DNA of 64,000 nt from Chitinibacter sp. SCUT-21 (GTDB taxonomy: Bacteria > Pseudomonadota > Gammaproteobacteria > Burkholderiales > Chitinibacteraceae): NCBI GenBank assembly GCA_041874755.1, contig CP102611.1:2914001-2978000 (forward strand), given 5' to 3'. The translations under genes and the position numbers were made by a program. Shown piece after piece: positions 8,726 through 17,905 of the stretch (position 1 is the first letter of the stretch; every line of letters starts with the position of its first letter). The notes under the pieces are model-generated. The model made no database searches, was not told where the DNA came from, and saw only the letters and a program-made list of their open reading frames with translations.

Positions 8726-8899
8726 CGGATTGTGTCCCGAGCCGTGTTTTTTAGCGACGGCTCAAATGGCTGAAAAAACGAACATTATTCAGTGTTTTAC
8801 CCATTTCTGGCAAGTACTGATCAATTGTGAGCAAATTGCAATAGTGACTTGTACTAGTTGGTGCAGTGCTACAAATGTCAACGTGAAACCTGCGCTCAA

Positions 8900-8908
8900 T
8901 GCTATAAT
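8900..8908 (+). promoter_or_regulatory. extended -10 promoter for the DUF3579 gene
   Basis: TGCTATAAT gives a perfect TATAAT (8903-8908) with the TGn extension, about 60 nt upstream of the coding start. No good -35 is visible, as is usual for extended -10 promoters. Confidence 0.55.
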
Positions 8909-8969
8909 CGGCACATTGGTGATCGGCCCAAAGCAGCCGTGTTCAAATTCATTTACGCTTGGCACCCTT

Positions 8970-9269
8970 ATGATCTGTAATCCGTACGAAATTATCATTC
9001 AGGGAATCACGAGTTCTGGTCGTGAATTTCGCCCCAGTGATTGGGCAGAACGTTTGTCTGGGATCTTATCTACGTTTGGCGTCGATCAAAAATTATCTTA
9101 CGCGCCCTTTGTTCGCCCGATGGTGCACAATAATGTGCGCTGCGTTGCGGTGGATCGCCAGCTCGAAAAAGTGGACCCGCGCGTGTATGAATTTATTATG
9201 ACGTTTGCGCGGGATAACGATCTGCAAGTGGTGGACTGTCGCTCCCTAATCAAAGGGATTGAGCGCTAA
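8970..9269 (+). CDS. DUF3579 domain protein
   Basis: A 99-residue protein starting MICNPYEIIIQGITSSGREFRPSDWAERL, a pattern typical of DUF3579 proteins in beta- and gammaproteobacteria. The frame is open further upstream to 8730, but that extension covers a promoter and looks non-coding, so the internal ATG at 8970 is chosen; its ribosome-binding site is weak. No transmembrane segment is seen. Function is unknown. A terminator follows. Confidence 0.82.
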   Translation: MICNPYEIIIQGITSSGREFRPSDWAERLSGILSTFGVDQKLSYAPFVRPMVHNNVRCVAVDRQLEKVDPRVYEFIMTFARDNDLQVVDCRSLIKGIER

Positions 9270-9303
9270 GCGTTTCATATCTCATTGTTTTTAGAAATCA
9301 GCT

Positions 9304-9347
9304 AGCCAATCCGAAACTGAATGTTTCCGATTGGCTTTTTTGCGTTT
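9304..9347 (+). terminator. terminator after the DUF3579 gene
   Basis: AGCCAATC-GAAAC pairs with GTTTC-GATTGGCT around a short loop with one mismatch, followed by a T run. Confidence 0.8.
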
Positions 9348-9457
9348 AATCAAAATTATTTCGTGAATTGTTTCTTGCTGCGACGCAGCATTGGGCTTAT
9401 TCTGATAGACAGCAACCATGCTGCAATGCAGGGTTATTTTTTGTCTAGGGGAAAACC

Positions 9458-10198
9458 ATGAAACTCAAAGATAAAGTAGCGATTATTACCGGTTCGGCTA
9501 GTGGTATTGGTGAGGCGACGGCTGTTCGTTTTGCCGCTGAAGGTGCAAAAGTAGTGGTATGTGATGTGAATCAGGCTGGCGTTGATGCGGTGGTTGCCAA
9601 CTTGAAAGCCAGCGGGGCTACTGCATTAGGTTTTGTGGTGGATGTCACCAAAAAAGACACGATTGTGGCCATGGTCGATGCCGTGAAAGCGCAATGGGGC
9701 CGTGTGGATATTTTGGTCAATAACGCCGGCATTACGCAAGACGCGCAGCTGTATAAAATGAGCGATGAGCAGTTCGATCGTGTGGTTGATATTAATTTAA
9801 AAGGTGTTTACAACTGCACCAAGGCCGTAGTCGACACGATGATTGAACAAAACTACGGTGTGATTTTGAATGCATCATCAGTGGTGGGCGTGTACGGCAA
9901 TTTTGGTCAAACCAATTATGCCGCGACTAAATTTGGCGTGATCGGCTTTGTGAAAACATGGGCCAAAGAGCTGGGTAAAAAAGGTATTCGCGCCAACGCG
10001 GTTTGCCCGGGTTTTGTCGCCACGCCGATGGTGAAAGCGATGCCAGAAAAAGTACTGCAAGGCATGGAGGAGAAAGTACCGATGAAGCGCCTAGCGCAAC
10101 CGTCGGAAATTGCCAGTGTGTATGCGTTCTTGGCGTCGGATGACGCGAGCTACATCAATGGCGCTGCGATTGAAGTAACGGGCGGTTTGACCTTGTAA
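9458..10198 (+). CDS. SDR family beta-ketoacyl reductase (FabG-like)
   Basis: A 246-residue short-chain dehydrogenase with the full classical signature: NAD(P)-binding TGSASGIG at 11-18, NNAG at 88-91, catalytic Ser near 140, Tyr154 and Lys158 in YAATK, and the C-terminal VTGGLTL. The length and ending match 3-oxoacyl-ACP reductase or acetoacetyl-CoA reductase (FabG/PhaB). It stands alone, outside any fatty-acid gene cluster, so it is probably an accessory reductase rather than the main FabG. The substrate is uncertain. A strong terminator follows. Confidence 0.88.
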   Translation: MKLKDKVAIITGSASGIGEATAVRFAAEGAKVVVCDVNQAGVDAVVANLKASGATALGFVVDVTKKDTIVAMVDAVKAQWGRVDILVNNAGITQDAQLYKMSDEQFDRVVDINLKGVYNCTKAVVDTMIEQNYGVILNASSVVGVYGNFGQTNYAATKFGVIGFVKTWAKELGKKGIRANAVCPGFVATPMVKAMPEKVLQGMEEKVPMKRLAQPSEIASVYAFLASDDASYINGAAIEVTGGLTL

Positions 10199-10220
10199 TC
10201 AGCCGCTGGCAGTGTTCAAT

Positions 10221-10250
10221 AAAAAAACCCGCTTTGTGCGGGTTTTTTTT
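10221..10250 (+). terminator. rho-independent terminator
   Basis: AAAAAAACCCGC / GCGGGTTTTTTTT hairpin with a 5-nt loop, between the SDR gene and the convergent L,D-transpeptidase gene. Confidence 0.9.
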
Positions 10251-10254
10251 ATTA

Positions 10255-10301
10255 GGTATTGCTTGCAAGCTTAGTGCTGTATTTACTTGTAATGATATAC
10301 C
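10255..10301. repeat. 47-nt GGTAT-N37-ATACC element (perfect ends)
   Basis: GGTAT at 10255-10259 and ATACC at 10297-10301. On the minus strand it starts in the last base of the TAG stop codon of the L,D-transpeptidase gene. Confidence 0.75.
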
Positions 10302-11596
10302 TAGTAGGTAGCGTTGCCTTCCCAGCGGATCTTCCATTGCCCGTTTTCGGGTTGCCAATACAGGCGTTTACGCATTTTGTTTTGCAGATTATTGCTTTGA
10401 TAATCTTGCTCAAACGTTGCAACCATTTGATCGTCGCCGCCGGTTATGCTGAAAATCGATAAATCATTGAGCTGCACTTTGGTCCAGGTTTTACTGCGGT
10501 TCACTTGCTCTTTTTGCGAGCGCCACGTGGCTAAGTTTTGCCCTTCGCCGCTGATAAAATGATTGCCGTAGAAATTCAGGTATTGTTCGGTATTGAGCGT
10601 TTCCCACGCACTTTCCCATTGCCCCATCAGCAACTTGGCCGCATGGTGACGTTTTTTCCAGTCGGCGCGGCTGAGCCATTCCACTTTGGGCGTTACAATC
10701 ACTGGCGTAGTGCCGATTTGCAGGTATTCGGCGACGTTCAGCATCTCTTCGTTGGTCAATACCACGCAGCCATTCGATGCTTGTGGTGCCCGCGCGTAGG
10801 TGGCGGCTGGGCTGCCGTGCAACCAGATGCCTGAACCGGTTTTGCGATTACTTTTATCTAGCTCGTTCGGGTAAGAAATTGGCCACGCGCCTACGCCATA
10901 CAGATCGGCGAGTTCGCCATAGGTTTTATCTAGTAGCGGGCGGGGTAGGTGTTTATAGACAAAATAAACGCCAATCGGCGTGCGCTGATCGCCTTCGACA
11001 AATTTGCCCGTCCCCAGTTTGCCCACCGTCACATAATGGTCTTTCACCATTTTGGGGGTGCCATTATCGTTAGCAAAAACATAGAGCCGTGAGGTTTCGG
11101 CATCGACCAAAACTGCGTATTTTTGCTGCGCGTTGAACATCAAAATATTCGCAGGCAACAAATCGGGCGGGGTTGGCATATTGCGATAATTGCTACGCAC
11201 CAAGGCTTCGTTACGCAATTCCGCCAATCGTTCGGCGATAATTTTTTGCTGCTCTGCCAATAATGCCGGGGCTGCCGCACCAATATCGCTGAGCGGCATC
11301 GCACGCATCGCATATAAATCGGCTTTTAATAAATGGGCCAGACGGTAATTGGGTTTTTCTTCCAGTAATGCATCCACGGTGGCGCGCGCATCGGGTAGGT
11401 TGCCAGTGCGTATCGCGTCAATTGCCGCCAAAATCCGCTCTTCTGGGCTGCCTTGCGCAGCTTGGCCGACTTCATCACCGCTAAGTTTAAAATAATTGCT
11501 CTGTGAATCCGTCATCAACGGTTGCGCGGCAGGCGCGAGCAAGAGCAATGCAACCAAGCAAAGCGCTCGCTTGGTGCGACGTTTCAATCTAGGCAT
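10301..11596 (-). CDS. L,D-transpeptidase (YkuD) with Cds6-like C-terminal domain
   Basis: A 431-residue envelope protein. It has an N-terminal hydrophobic export segment (about 10-27), a helical region, and a YkuD catalytic domain at about residues 158-290 with HG at 260-261 and the nucleophile Cys277 in SNGC. A C-terminal NTF2-like domain follows at about 325-431 (WESAWETLNTEQYLNFYGNHF and onward). YkuD enzymes form 3-3 peptidoglycan crosslinks or attach proteins to peptidoglycan. The C-terminal domain resembles that of Cds6-type proteins and occurs again in the upstream gene, 46 nt away. The two are likely co-transcribed and act together at the cell wall. Confidence 0.9.
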   Translation of the reverse strand: MPRLKRRTKRALCLVALLLLAPAAQPLMTDSQSNYFKLSGDEVGQAAQGSPEERILAAIDAIRTGNLPDARATVDALLEEKPNYRLAHLLKADLYAMRAMPLSDIGAAAPALLAEQQKIIAERLAELRNEALVRSNYRNMPTPPDLLPANILMFNAQQKYAVLVDAETSRLYVFANDNGTPKMVKDHYVTVGKLGTGKFVEGDQRTPIGVYFVYKHLPRPLLDKTYGELADLYGVGAWPISYPNELDKSNRKTGSGIWLHGSPAATYARAPQASNGCVVLTNEEMLNVAEYLQIGTTPVIVTPKVEWLSRADWKKRHHAAKLLMGQWESAWETLNTEQYLNFYGNHFISGEGQNLATWRSQKEQVNRSKTWTKVQLNDLSIFSITGGDDQMVATFEQDYQSNNLQNKMRKRLYWQPENGQWKIRWEGNATY

Positions 11597-11642
11597 TCAA
11601 AAAACCGCAAGCTGTGGCGTATATAAAAACTGGAAACTCAAA

Positions 11643-12716
11643 TTAGCCACCAATACGTTCTTCACGAATCAGCCAACGGCTGCCCGATTTTTCCATGATC
11701 AGCGTTTTGCCGGTGCTGGTCGATAGGCGATCAGATTTATAATCCTGACGGAAGCGCACTTTGGCGGTTTTCTCGTCAATCATTTCTACTTTGATATCAC
11801 GCAGATTCACATCAATCGATTTTGGCCCGCTGATTTTCGCCTCGCGATCTTTTTCCCACGCGCTACGTCCGCCCGGTGCTTTGAATGATTTGGCGTAGCT
11901 ATTGATATAGCCATTTACATTCTGGCGGCTCCACGCGCTTGCCCAGCCTTCTACGCTGGCAATCACTTGCTGGCGAGCTGCGCTATCCGATTTTGGTGCT
12001 TCCGTTGGTGCCGCGGTTGGCTTGGCTGTTGGCTTCGCCGTTGCAATTGGGGCTGTTGTTGGTTTCGCGGTCGCTTTTGGTGCTGCAGTTGGCGCGGCGC
12101 TTGGTACTGGTGTCGGTTTGCTCGTTGGCACTGCCGTTGCAGCAGCTTTGACTGGTGCAGTTGGTGCCGCCGTAGCTGCGCTTACAGGTCTGCTTGGCGC
12201 TTTGTTGCCTGGCTGGCTAAATAAAGAGCCCACCAGTTTTAATTTGGTTTGAACTTGCGCATTGCCGCCTTCCAGTTGCAAGGCTTTATCGTAGGCTTGT
12301 GATGCGAGGCGGGCGTATAAATCGCCCATGTTTTCATGCGCAATCGCGTAGCTCGGGTTGGTTTGAATTGCCAGTTGTAAAGCGCCACGCGCTTTATCAA
12401 ATTGCCCTTTGTTGGCGTAGAGCACCGCTAAATTATTATATGGCTCTGGCAGTTGCGGATAATCTTCCGACAACTGAGTAAACGCCTTAATCGCTTCGTC
12501 GGTGCGACCCATCTCGCTCAAAGTAATACCGCGCAAGAAACGCAGTTGGGCGTCTTTCGGCGTTTTGAGCAGTGCTTTGTCGGCACGTTCTAGCGCTTGC
12601 GGGAATTGTTTGGCGCGAATCAGTTGCTGAATGTCCTCACTTTCGCCCGCATAAGTTGCCATTGAAAAGAACAGGGGCAAGGCGACGATGATAGAGCGTA
12701 GTGCAGACATTGGCAT
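11643..12716 (-). CDS. secreted TPR protein with Pro/Ala/Thr-rich linker and Cds6-like domain
   Basis: A 357-residue protein from the ATG at 12716, which gives a clean signal peptide (SALRSIIVALPLFFSMATYA); an upstream ATG at 12761 is possible but adds residues unlike a leader. TPR helices cover about residues 25-160. A low-complexity linker of PTA, KPT and APT repeats covers about 165-245. The C-terminal 100 residues (EGWASAWSRQNVNGYINSYAKSF onward) form an NTF2-like domain that parallels the one in the neighbouring L,D-transpeptidase. It may be a periplasmic scaffold for that enzyme. This is inferred from the shared domain and the 46-nt spacing. Confidence 0.82.
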   Translation of the reverse strand: MPMSALRSIIVALPLFFSMATYAGESEDIQQLIRAKQFPQALERADKALLKTPKDAQLRFLRGITLSEMGRTDEAIKAFTQLSEDYPQLPEPYNNLAVLYANKGQFDKARGALQLAIQTNPSYAIAHENMGDLYARLASQAYDKALQLEGGNAQVQTKLKLVGSLFSQPGNKAPSRPVSAATAAPTAPVKAAATAVPTSKPTPVPSAAPTAAPKATAKPTTAPIATAKPTAKPTAAPTEAPKSDSAARQQVIASVEGWASAWSRQNVNGYINSYAKSFKAPGGRSAWEKDREAKISGPKSIDVNLRDIKVEMIDEKTAKVRFRQDYKSDRLSTSTGKTLIMEKSGSRWLIREERIGG

Positions 12717-12781
12717 TCCGAATGAAGTAGGGGTTACGGTAAACTGCGCAGATTCTATCAAAATTTCAAGCGTTTGCCTGT

Positions 12782-13129
12782 ATGAACCTGCCGCCCGCGA
12801 TCACCAGTGTAGTGTTATTAGTTGCGTCTAATGTTTTTATGACATTTGCGTGGTATGCGCATTTGCGCGATGGCACAAGCAAACCGTGGTTTCTCATGGC
12901 CTTGATGAGCTGGGGCATCGCGTTTTTCGAATATATGTTGCAAGTGCCCGCTAATCGGATCGGCTATCAGGTTTACAGCTTGGCGCAGCTGAAAATCATG
13001 CAAGAGGTGATTACCTTAAGCGTATTTATCCCGTTTGCGGTGTTGTATATGAAGCAGCCATTTTCGATGAATTACGTCTACGCCGCGCTGTGTATGGTAG
13101 GGGCGGTGTATTTTATGTTTCGCGGTTAA
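12782..13129 (+). CDS. DMT family membrane protein (DUF486)
   Basis: A 115-residue protein with four hydrophobic helices. It carries SNVFMTFAWYAHLR near the start and KPWFLMALMSWGIAFFEYMLQVPANRIGY in the middle, hallmarks of the DUF486 branch of the drug/metabolite transporter superfamily. These four-helix proteins probably work as dimers; their substrates are unknown. It is divergent from the TPR gene and followed 3 nt after its stop by a 47-nt element. Confidence 0.88.
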   Translation: MNLPPAITSVVLLVASNVFMTFAWYAHLRDGTSKPWFLMALMSWGIAFFEYMLQVPANRIGYQVYSLAQLKIMQEVITLSVFIPFAVLYMKQPFSMNYVYAALCMVGAVYFMFRG

Positions 13130-13132
13130 TGG

Positions 13133-13179
13133 GGTATTGGTAGCTTAGTTAATATTGAATTGATCTGCAGTTATATACG
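13133..13179. repeat. 47-nt GGTAT-N37-ATAC(C) element
   Basis: GGTAT at 13133-13137 and ATAC at 13175-13178, then G. It begins 3 nt after the DUF486 stop codon and has an AT-rich centre. Confidence 0.7.
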
Positions 13180-13230
13180 TGGCTAGGTATGCATGGTGTG
13201 CGCTAAGCCTACGCCTAGGTGATAAGCGCA

Positions 13231-13260
13231 TTCACGCATTCATCAGTTCTCCGTTATAAT
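13231..13260 (+). promoter_or_regulatory. sigma-70-like promoter for fmdB-DUF502(-aspS)
   Basis: TTCACG (13231-13236), an 18-nt spacer and a perfect TATAAT at 13255-13260, 25 nt before the fmdB start. The -35 matches only partly. Confidence 0.55.
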
Positions 13261-13284
13261 GCCGTGTTCTGGAAAGGAGTACTT

Positions 13285-13485
13285 ATGCCTATCTACGCTT
13301 ATCGCTGCGCTGCTTGTGGTCATGCTGACGAACATATGCAAAAAATGTCCGACGCGAGTTTAACGCAATGCCCAGCTTGCAATACCGAGCAATACGAAAA
13401 ACAAGTCACCGCTGCCGGTTTTCAATTAAAGGGCAACGGTTGGTATCAAACTGATTTTAAAAATAAATCAGCGCCAAGCAACTAA
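13285..13485 (+). CDS. FmdB family zinc-ribbon protein
   Basis: A 66-residue protein starting MPIYAYRCAACGH, with a strong AAAGGAGT site just upstream; an in-frame ATG at 13219 lies before the promoter and is rejected. Two CxxC pairs (CAAC and CPAC) form the zinc ribbon. A GFQLKGNGWYQTDFKN motif near the C-terminus is the usual FmdB end in betaproteobacteria. Function is not established; FmdB-type proteins are regarded as putative regulators. It is followed by a DUF502 gene and aspS, the standard order in this class. Confidence 0.92.
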   Translation: MPIYAYRCAACGHADEHMQKMSDASLTQCPACNTEQYEKQVTAAGFQLKGNGWYQTDFKNKSAPSN

Positions 13486-13517
13486 TTATTAATGCGGTTT
13501 TCACCTTCAGGAATGTT

Positions 13518-14231
13518 GTGACCACTTTCTTTAAGCGCTACATGCTGACCGGTTTGCTGATCTGGATCCCAATGGCGATTACGCTGTGGGTGCTCAGCAC
13601 ACTGATTGGGACGATGGATCAACTGGGTGCATTTTTGCCCAACGAAGTTCGCCCCGATTACTGGTTGCTCAAAGCCTTATCGAGCAGTTTCCCATTCCTG
13701 AATGGCACCAAGCACATCCCCGGTTTTGGCGTGATTTTAACCGTGTTGGTGTTGCTGACCACCGGCATCATCGCCACCAATATGATTGGTCGTCGCCTGA
13801 TGCAATTGGGTCAGAGGCTGCTGAATCAAATTCCGATCGTGCGCTCGATTTATAACGGCGTAAAGCAAGTATCGGACACGCTGTTTTCTGATTCGGGCCA
13901 AGCGTTTCGCAAAGCGGTGTTGGTGCAGTTCCCGCATCAAGGCACCTGGGCGGTAGGGTTTCAAACGGGTACGCCCGGCGGTGAAATCGGTGAAAAATTG
14001 GATGGCGACTTGATTTCGGTGTTTGTGCCGACCACGCCCAATCCAACATCGGGCTTTTTGTTTATGGCGCGTAAAGCGGATGTCAAAGAGCTGGATATGA
14101 GCGTTGATGACGCGCTGAAGTATGTGATTTCGATGGGCGTCGTGATGCCCACCGCCAAGGCGGTGACCTATCCCGAAGCCTCAAGCCTGAATATCGGCGA
14201 AGCAAGTGCAGCCCCGGCTGCAAAAGATTAA
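13518..14231 (+). CDS. DUF502 family membrane protein
   Basis: A 237-residue inner-membrane protein with a GTG start preceded by CAGGAA. It has two transmembrane helices (about 10-35 and 70-93), then GRRLMQLGQRLLNQIPIVRSIYNGVKQVSDTL and VLVQFPHQGTWAVGFQTG, both characteristic of DUF502. The family is widespread and of unknown function. It sits between fmdB and aspS, the conserved betaproteobacterial order, and is probably co-transcribed with fmdB. Confidence 0.9.
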   Translation: MTTFFKRYMLTGLLIWIPMAITLWVLSTLIGTMDQLGAFLPNEVRPDYWLLKALSSSFPFLNGTKHIPGFGVILTVLVLLTTGIIATNMIGRRLMQLGQRLLNQIPIVRSIYNGVKQVSDTLFSDSGQAFRKAVLVQFPHQGTWAVGFQTGTPGGEIGEKLDGDLISVFVPTTPNPTSGFLFMARKADVKELDMSVDDALKYVISMGVVMPTAKAVTYPEASSLNIGEASAAPAAKD

Positions 14232-14247
14232 CTGTAGATATGTAATT

Positions 14248-14334
14248 GGCCAAAAGTTTTCGCACAAGGCGGCGAAGCCGAAGATAGTACCCACGTACAG
14301 CGAGGCGAGCCAACGAAGGACGGAAACTTTTGCC
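14248..14334. repeat. Neisseria-type intergenic repeat with inverted ends
   Basis: An 87-nt stretch in the gap before aspS. Its ends are inverted (GGCCAAAAGTTTTCG on the left, CGGAAACTTTTGCC on the right). Internally it holds two arms, ACAAGGCGGCGAAGCCG and GTACAGCGAGGCGAGCC. The internal phrase strongly resembles a dispersed intergenic repeat of Neisseria genomes (from memory: ACAAGGCGACGAAGCCGCAGACAG...). If so, the family is shared across Neisseriales. Confidence 0.6.
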
Positions 14335-14399
14335 TACCTATTTAACGCGCCCAGCCGCAAGGTGGGCGTTATTGATTTAGTTTGAATTAGGGAAATGCA

Positions 14400-16199
14400 A
14401 TGCGTACTAATTACTGTGGTCTGATTAACGAGCAATACCTCGGCCAGACTGTAACTTTGCAAGGTTGGGCTCATCGTCGTCGTGACCACGGTGGCGTGAT
14501 TTTTATCGACTTGCGCGACCGTGAAGGCATCGTGCAAGTGGTCGTAGACCCAGACACCCCAGACGCATTTGCGACCGCCGACAGCGCGCGTTCTGAATAT
14601 GTATTGGAAATCAAAGGTATCGTTCGTGCGCGCCCTGAAGGCACCACTAACGCGAAAATGATTTCTGGCCAGATCGAAGTGTTGGCCAAAGACATCATCA
14701 TCTTGAATAAAGCCGAAACGCCACCGTTCCAGATCGACGACGAAAACCTCTCTGAGAACGTGCGTTTGACCAACCGCGTGATCGACCTGCGTCGCCCGAC
14801 GATGCAACGCAATCTGCGTTTGCGTTACCAAGTGGCTTTGCTGGTGCGTAACTTCCTCGACACCAAAGGCTTTATCGACATCGAAACACCGATGCTGACT
14901 CGCAGCACGCCTGAAGGCGCGCGCGATTACCTCGTGCCATCTCGCGTACACGACGGTCAATTCTTTGCCTTGCCACAATCGCCACAGCTGTTCAAACAAT
15001 TGTTGATGGTGGCGGGTTTCGATCGCTACTACCAAATCACCAAATGCTTCCGTGACGAAGACTTGCGCGCTGACCGTCAGCCAGAATTCACACAGATCGA
15101 TATTGAAACTTCGTTCCTGAACGAAGAAGAAATCATGAGCCTCACCGAAGAAATGGCGCGCCACGTCTTCAAACAAGCCATCAACGTTGATCTGGGCGAA
15201 TTCCCACGCATGGCGTATGACGACGCGATGTTCTACTACGGCTCGGACAAACCGGACCTGCGCGTTGACTTGAAATTCACCGAACTGACCGACGTGATGA
15301 AAACGGAAGAATTCAAAGTCTTCCGTGGCGCGGCGGACATGGACGGCGGCCGCGTCGTTGGCTTGCGCGTACCAGGCGGCGCAGTAATGAGCCGTAAAGA
15401 CATCGACGACTACACTAAATTCGTCGGTATCTACGGCGCGAAAGGTCTGGCCTACATCAAGGTTGAAGACGTTAACAACATCACCAACGGCGAAGACTCT
15501 GGCCTGAAAGCGCCTATCGTCAAGTTCCTGTCGGTTGAAGCGCTGAAAACCATTATCGAGCGCACTGGCGCGCAAAATGGCGACATCATCTTCTTTGGCG
15601 CGGACAAACGCAAAGTGGTGGACGAAGCGATCGGCGCATTGCGGATCAAGATCGGTCACGAGCGCGGCGAAGAAGGCGGCTACTTCACCAAATCGTGGAA
15701 ACCATTGTGGGTCGTTGACTTCCCAATGTTTGAATACGACGAAGATGGCAAACGCTGGAACGCCTGCCACCACCCATTCACATCGCCAAAAGCGGAACAC
15801 CTCGAGCTACTCAAAACCAATCCGGGCGCCTGCAAAGCACGCGCTTACGACATGGTCTTGAATGGTTGGGAAATGGGCGGGGGCTCGGTGCGTATCCACC
15901 AAGCGGACGTACAATCAACGGTATTTGACGCACTCGGCATCGGCGAAGAAGAAGCGCAAAACAAATTCGGCTTCTTGCTCGACAACCTGAAATTCGGCGC
16001 GCCTCCACACGGCGGTTTGGCCTTCGGTCTGGATCGCTTGGTTACATTGATGACCGGCGCCGAATCAATCCGCGACGTGATCGCCTTCCCGAAAACGCAA
16101 CGTGCGCAGTGTCTGTTGACCAATGCACCCAATGCGGTGGACGAGAAGCAATTGCGTGAATTGCACATCAAATTGCGCAATCCGCCAGTGATTGAGTAA
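14400..16199 (+). CDS. aspS: aspartyl-tRNA synthetase
   Basis: A 599-residue class II synthetase that charges tRNA-Asp. It begins [32 protein letters not shown] with the OB-fold anticodon-binding domain, followed by the catalytic core with [13 protein letters not shown] (motif 1), [16 protein letters not shown] (motif 2) and the C-terminal GLAFGLDRL (motif 3). A bacterial GAD insertion domain lies between motifs 2 and 3. The length is that of the bacterial AspRS. Whether it is discriminating or also charges tRNA-Asn was not determined. It is preceded by a repeat and followed by a strong terminator. Confidence 0.98.
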   Translation: MRTNYCGLINEQYLGQTVTLQGWAHRRRDHGGVIFIDLRDREGIVQVVVDPDTPDAFATADSARSEYVLEIKGIVRARPEGTTNAKMISGQIEVLAKDIIILNKAETPPFQIDDENLSENVRLTNRVIDLRRPTMQRNLRLRYQVALLVRNFLDTKGFIDIETPMLTRSTPEGARDYLVPSRVHDGQFFALPQSPQLFKQLLMVAGFDRYYQITKCFRDEDLRADRQPEFTQIDIETSFLNEEEIMSLTEEMARHVFKQAINVDLGEFPRMAYDDAMFYYGSDKPDLRVDLKFTELTDVMKTEEFKVFRGAADMDGGRVVGLRVPGGAVMSRKDIDDYTKFVGIYGAKGLAYIKVEDVNNITNGEDSGLKAPIVKFLSVEALKTIIERTGAQNGDIIFFGADKRKVVDEAIGALRIKIGHERGEEGGYFTKSWKPLWVVDFPMFEYDEDGKRWNACHHPFTSPKAEHLELLKTNPGACKARAYDMVLNGWEMGGGSVRIHQADVQSTVFDALGIGEEEAQNKFGFLLDNLKFGAPPHGGLAFGLDRLVTLMTGAESIRDVIAFPKTQRAQCLLTNAPNAVDEKQLRELHIKLRNPPVIE

Positions 16200-16222
16200 T
16201 TGGCTTTGTAGTTTGAGATGAT

Positions 16223-16251
16223 AAAAAAGACCGCCGATGGCGGTCTTTTTT
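16223..16251 (+). terminator. aspS terminator
   Basis: AAAAAAGACCGCC / GGCGGTCTTTTTT hairpin with a 3-nt loop. Confidence 0.92.
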
Positions 16252-16257
16252 GTTTTG

Positions 16258-16304
16258 GGTATGTCGGTGTGGTTATTGCTAGTATTGGGCTGGCTATACA
16301 TACC
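16258..16304. repeat. 47-nt GGTAT-N37-ATACC element (perfect ends)
   Basis: GGTAT at 16258-16262 and ATACC at 16300-16304, 7 nt after the aspS terminator. It is not next to a stop codon. Confidence 0.7.
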
Positions 16305-16415
16305 TTGGTTGGTATATGAAGGTTGGCGTGTCTTCAACAAGGGTGGCAATACGCCAGGGGATGTCGGTTTATTTGAATTAGTGCTTTTGTCTACTAGCCC
16401 TAGGGCTCTTAACTT

Positions 16416-17759
16416 CTAAGCTGCTGTTTTTTCGGAAAGGGAGGTGCGCATCAGTAGTTCTTTGAACCAGCCTAGATCTTGTAAATTGATCAAATCAGGG
16501 TCTTTTTCGAGGTGGTCGCGATCTGGTAAATTGCCAGCATCTTCGCTTAGTTTAAGATATTTCATAGCTTCCTCTATTTCTCCTTGAATTGCATTCCAGC
16601 ATGCAAGGTTGTAATAACCTTCGTGGCCTGCGGCCAGGAGGTGCTCTTTTGCAGTACTTAGCTTCTGTGTACGCTCTGCCCCTGTCAAAACGTGCGACCA
16701 GCCCATGAAGAAGTTACCTAGTGAATCTGAAATTGCCAGATCGTTTGGGTCTAGCGCGCTAGCATTTTTTAGTTTCTCAAGTGCTTCGTCATAAAGTTGC
16801 TTTTGTTGTGCTTTATCCTCTAAATTTTTTGCCAGCGAAGCTAATGCGTCTGCCCAGCAAGATAACGTCTGAATATCATTGGCTCTCAAACTGTCAGCTA
16901 GAGTGTATTTTTCGATTGCCTCTGAGTACAGTTTTTGTTGCTCTTCTCCATTTGATTCCTCAGCCCAGGTACTAAGTGCCAAACCCCAGTTGTGATAGCT
17001 TGCCGCAGATTTTTTTAGAAACGCTGCATTCTGATACGCTTCGCATATTTCTTTGGATGGGGATTTTGTATTTTGTAAACAATGTCCCAGGTTAAACCAT
17101 ACGCTAGGGTCATCGCCCTCAATAAATCTTAGTGCGCGCCAATGAGGTAATGCGTCATGCCATTTTTTCGCTTTATATAAATCCCACGCCTCTTGAATTA
17201 AATGGGCGACTTGAGGTGGGCGCTCATTTTTTAACTCCTCTAGTATTTCACGCTGCTGTTCTTCAGACATTTCTTTAGTCGGAATTGCCGCTACTTTTTG
17301 ATGGCCATCCTTTACCAAATTATCAAGTGCCGAGGTGTGTTCTTTTGCCAATTCGAGTTGTTTGCTTGCTTCATCGAGTTTTTGGGCGATGACTTTCAAA
17401 TCGGACTCCAGTTCTTGCCTCCGATTACGTCCCATTAAATAGGGGATTGCAAGACCTGCTCCGGCAATCACAAAGCCTACTACGCCAGTAAATAAACTTA
17501 GATGTGACTCCCACCAATCAATAGATTTTCTGCTAGTTTCAAACCAATTCTTTTGTTGTTCTAAATCGAATTGCCGAGCTTGTTGCAAGGCAATTATTTG
17601 AGCGTTCTGATCTTGAAGTTTGTTGCTTAGATCATTTTTAATTTTTTCTATTTCTAATTGCTGTTTTGCTGTAAATGGCTCAATGTCAGCTTTTTTGGCG
17701 AAAGCACACGGTGTGAATATGGATAAATAGATAATTATACTTGCGATGAGGTGACGCAT
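16416..17759 (-). CDS. membrane-anchored TPR protein
   Basis: A 447-residue protein with a signal peptide (about 1-21), a coiled-coil rich in Lys, Glu and Gln (about 30-75), a transmembrane helix (about 87-110), another coiled-coil (about 115-165) and C-terminal TPR-like helical repeats (about 185-435). The last repeat, YYNLACWNAIQGEIEEAMKYL plus a DLINLQDLGWFKELL tail, resembles the TPR end-of-group motif. The coding sequence is AT-rich compared with the neighbouring aspS. No enzymatic domain is seen. It may be a membrane scaffold or sensor; I do not recognise a specific function. It looks like an accessory gene at the start of a low-conservation stretch. Confidence 0.75.
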   Translation of the reverse strand: MRHLIASIIIYLSIFTPCAFAKKADIEPFTAKQQLEIEKIKNDLSNKLQDQNAQIIALQQARQFDLEQQKNWFETSRKSIDWWESHLSLFTGVVGFVIAGAGLAIPYLMGRNRRQELESDLKVIAQKLDEASKQLELAKEHTSALDNLVKDGHQKVAAIPTKEMSEEQQREILEELKNERPPQVAHLIQEAWDLYKAKKWHDALPHWRALRFIEGDDPSVWFNLGHCLQNTKSPSKEICEAYQNAAFLKKSAASYHNWGLALSTWAEESNGEEQQKLYSEAIEKYTLADSLRANDIQTLSCWADALASLAKNLEDKAQQKQLYDEALEKLKNASALDPNDLAISDSLGNFFMGWSHVLTGAERTQKLSTAKEHLLAAGHEGYYNLACWNAIQGEIEEAMKYLKLSEDAGNLPDRDHLEKDPDLINLQDLGWFKELLMRTSLSEKTAA

Positions 17760-17860
17760 GATCGAGGCGGTTTGATTGGAAATGGTAAGTTATGAGTCTA
17801 CCTTAGCTGCCGTTGGGCGGCTACCGCGTAAATACGCTATTTTCTCCGCCGTTAGCGCCG

Positions 17861-17889
17861 TAGGGCGTAATCGCCGAAGGCATTACGCC
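17861..17889. repeat. TAGGGCGTAAT hairpin repeat, copy 1
   Basis: GGCGTAAT (17864-17871) pairs with ATTACGCC (17882-17889). A near-identical inverted copy lies 16 nt downstream. Confidence 0.6.
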
Positions 17890-17905
17890 GCAAGCAAATC
17901 TGGCT

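Noticed and set aside
8730..8969. N-terminal extension of the DUF3579 gene
   Set aside because: It runs over an extended -10 promoter and does not resemble the family; the ATG at 8970 fits the conserved N-terminus.
14334..15800. 488-codon open frame on the minus strand opposite aspS
   Set aside because: It is the shadow of aspS: rich in Phe, Val, His and Asp as expected for an antisense frame, with no recognisable domain, while the plus strand encodes a complete AspRS.
16237..16419. 60-codon hydrophobic frame after aspS
   Set aside because: It begins inside the aspS terminator stem, contains the 47-nt element and has no ribosome-binding site.
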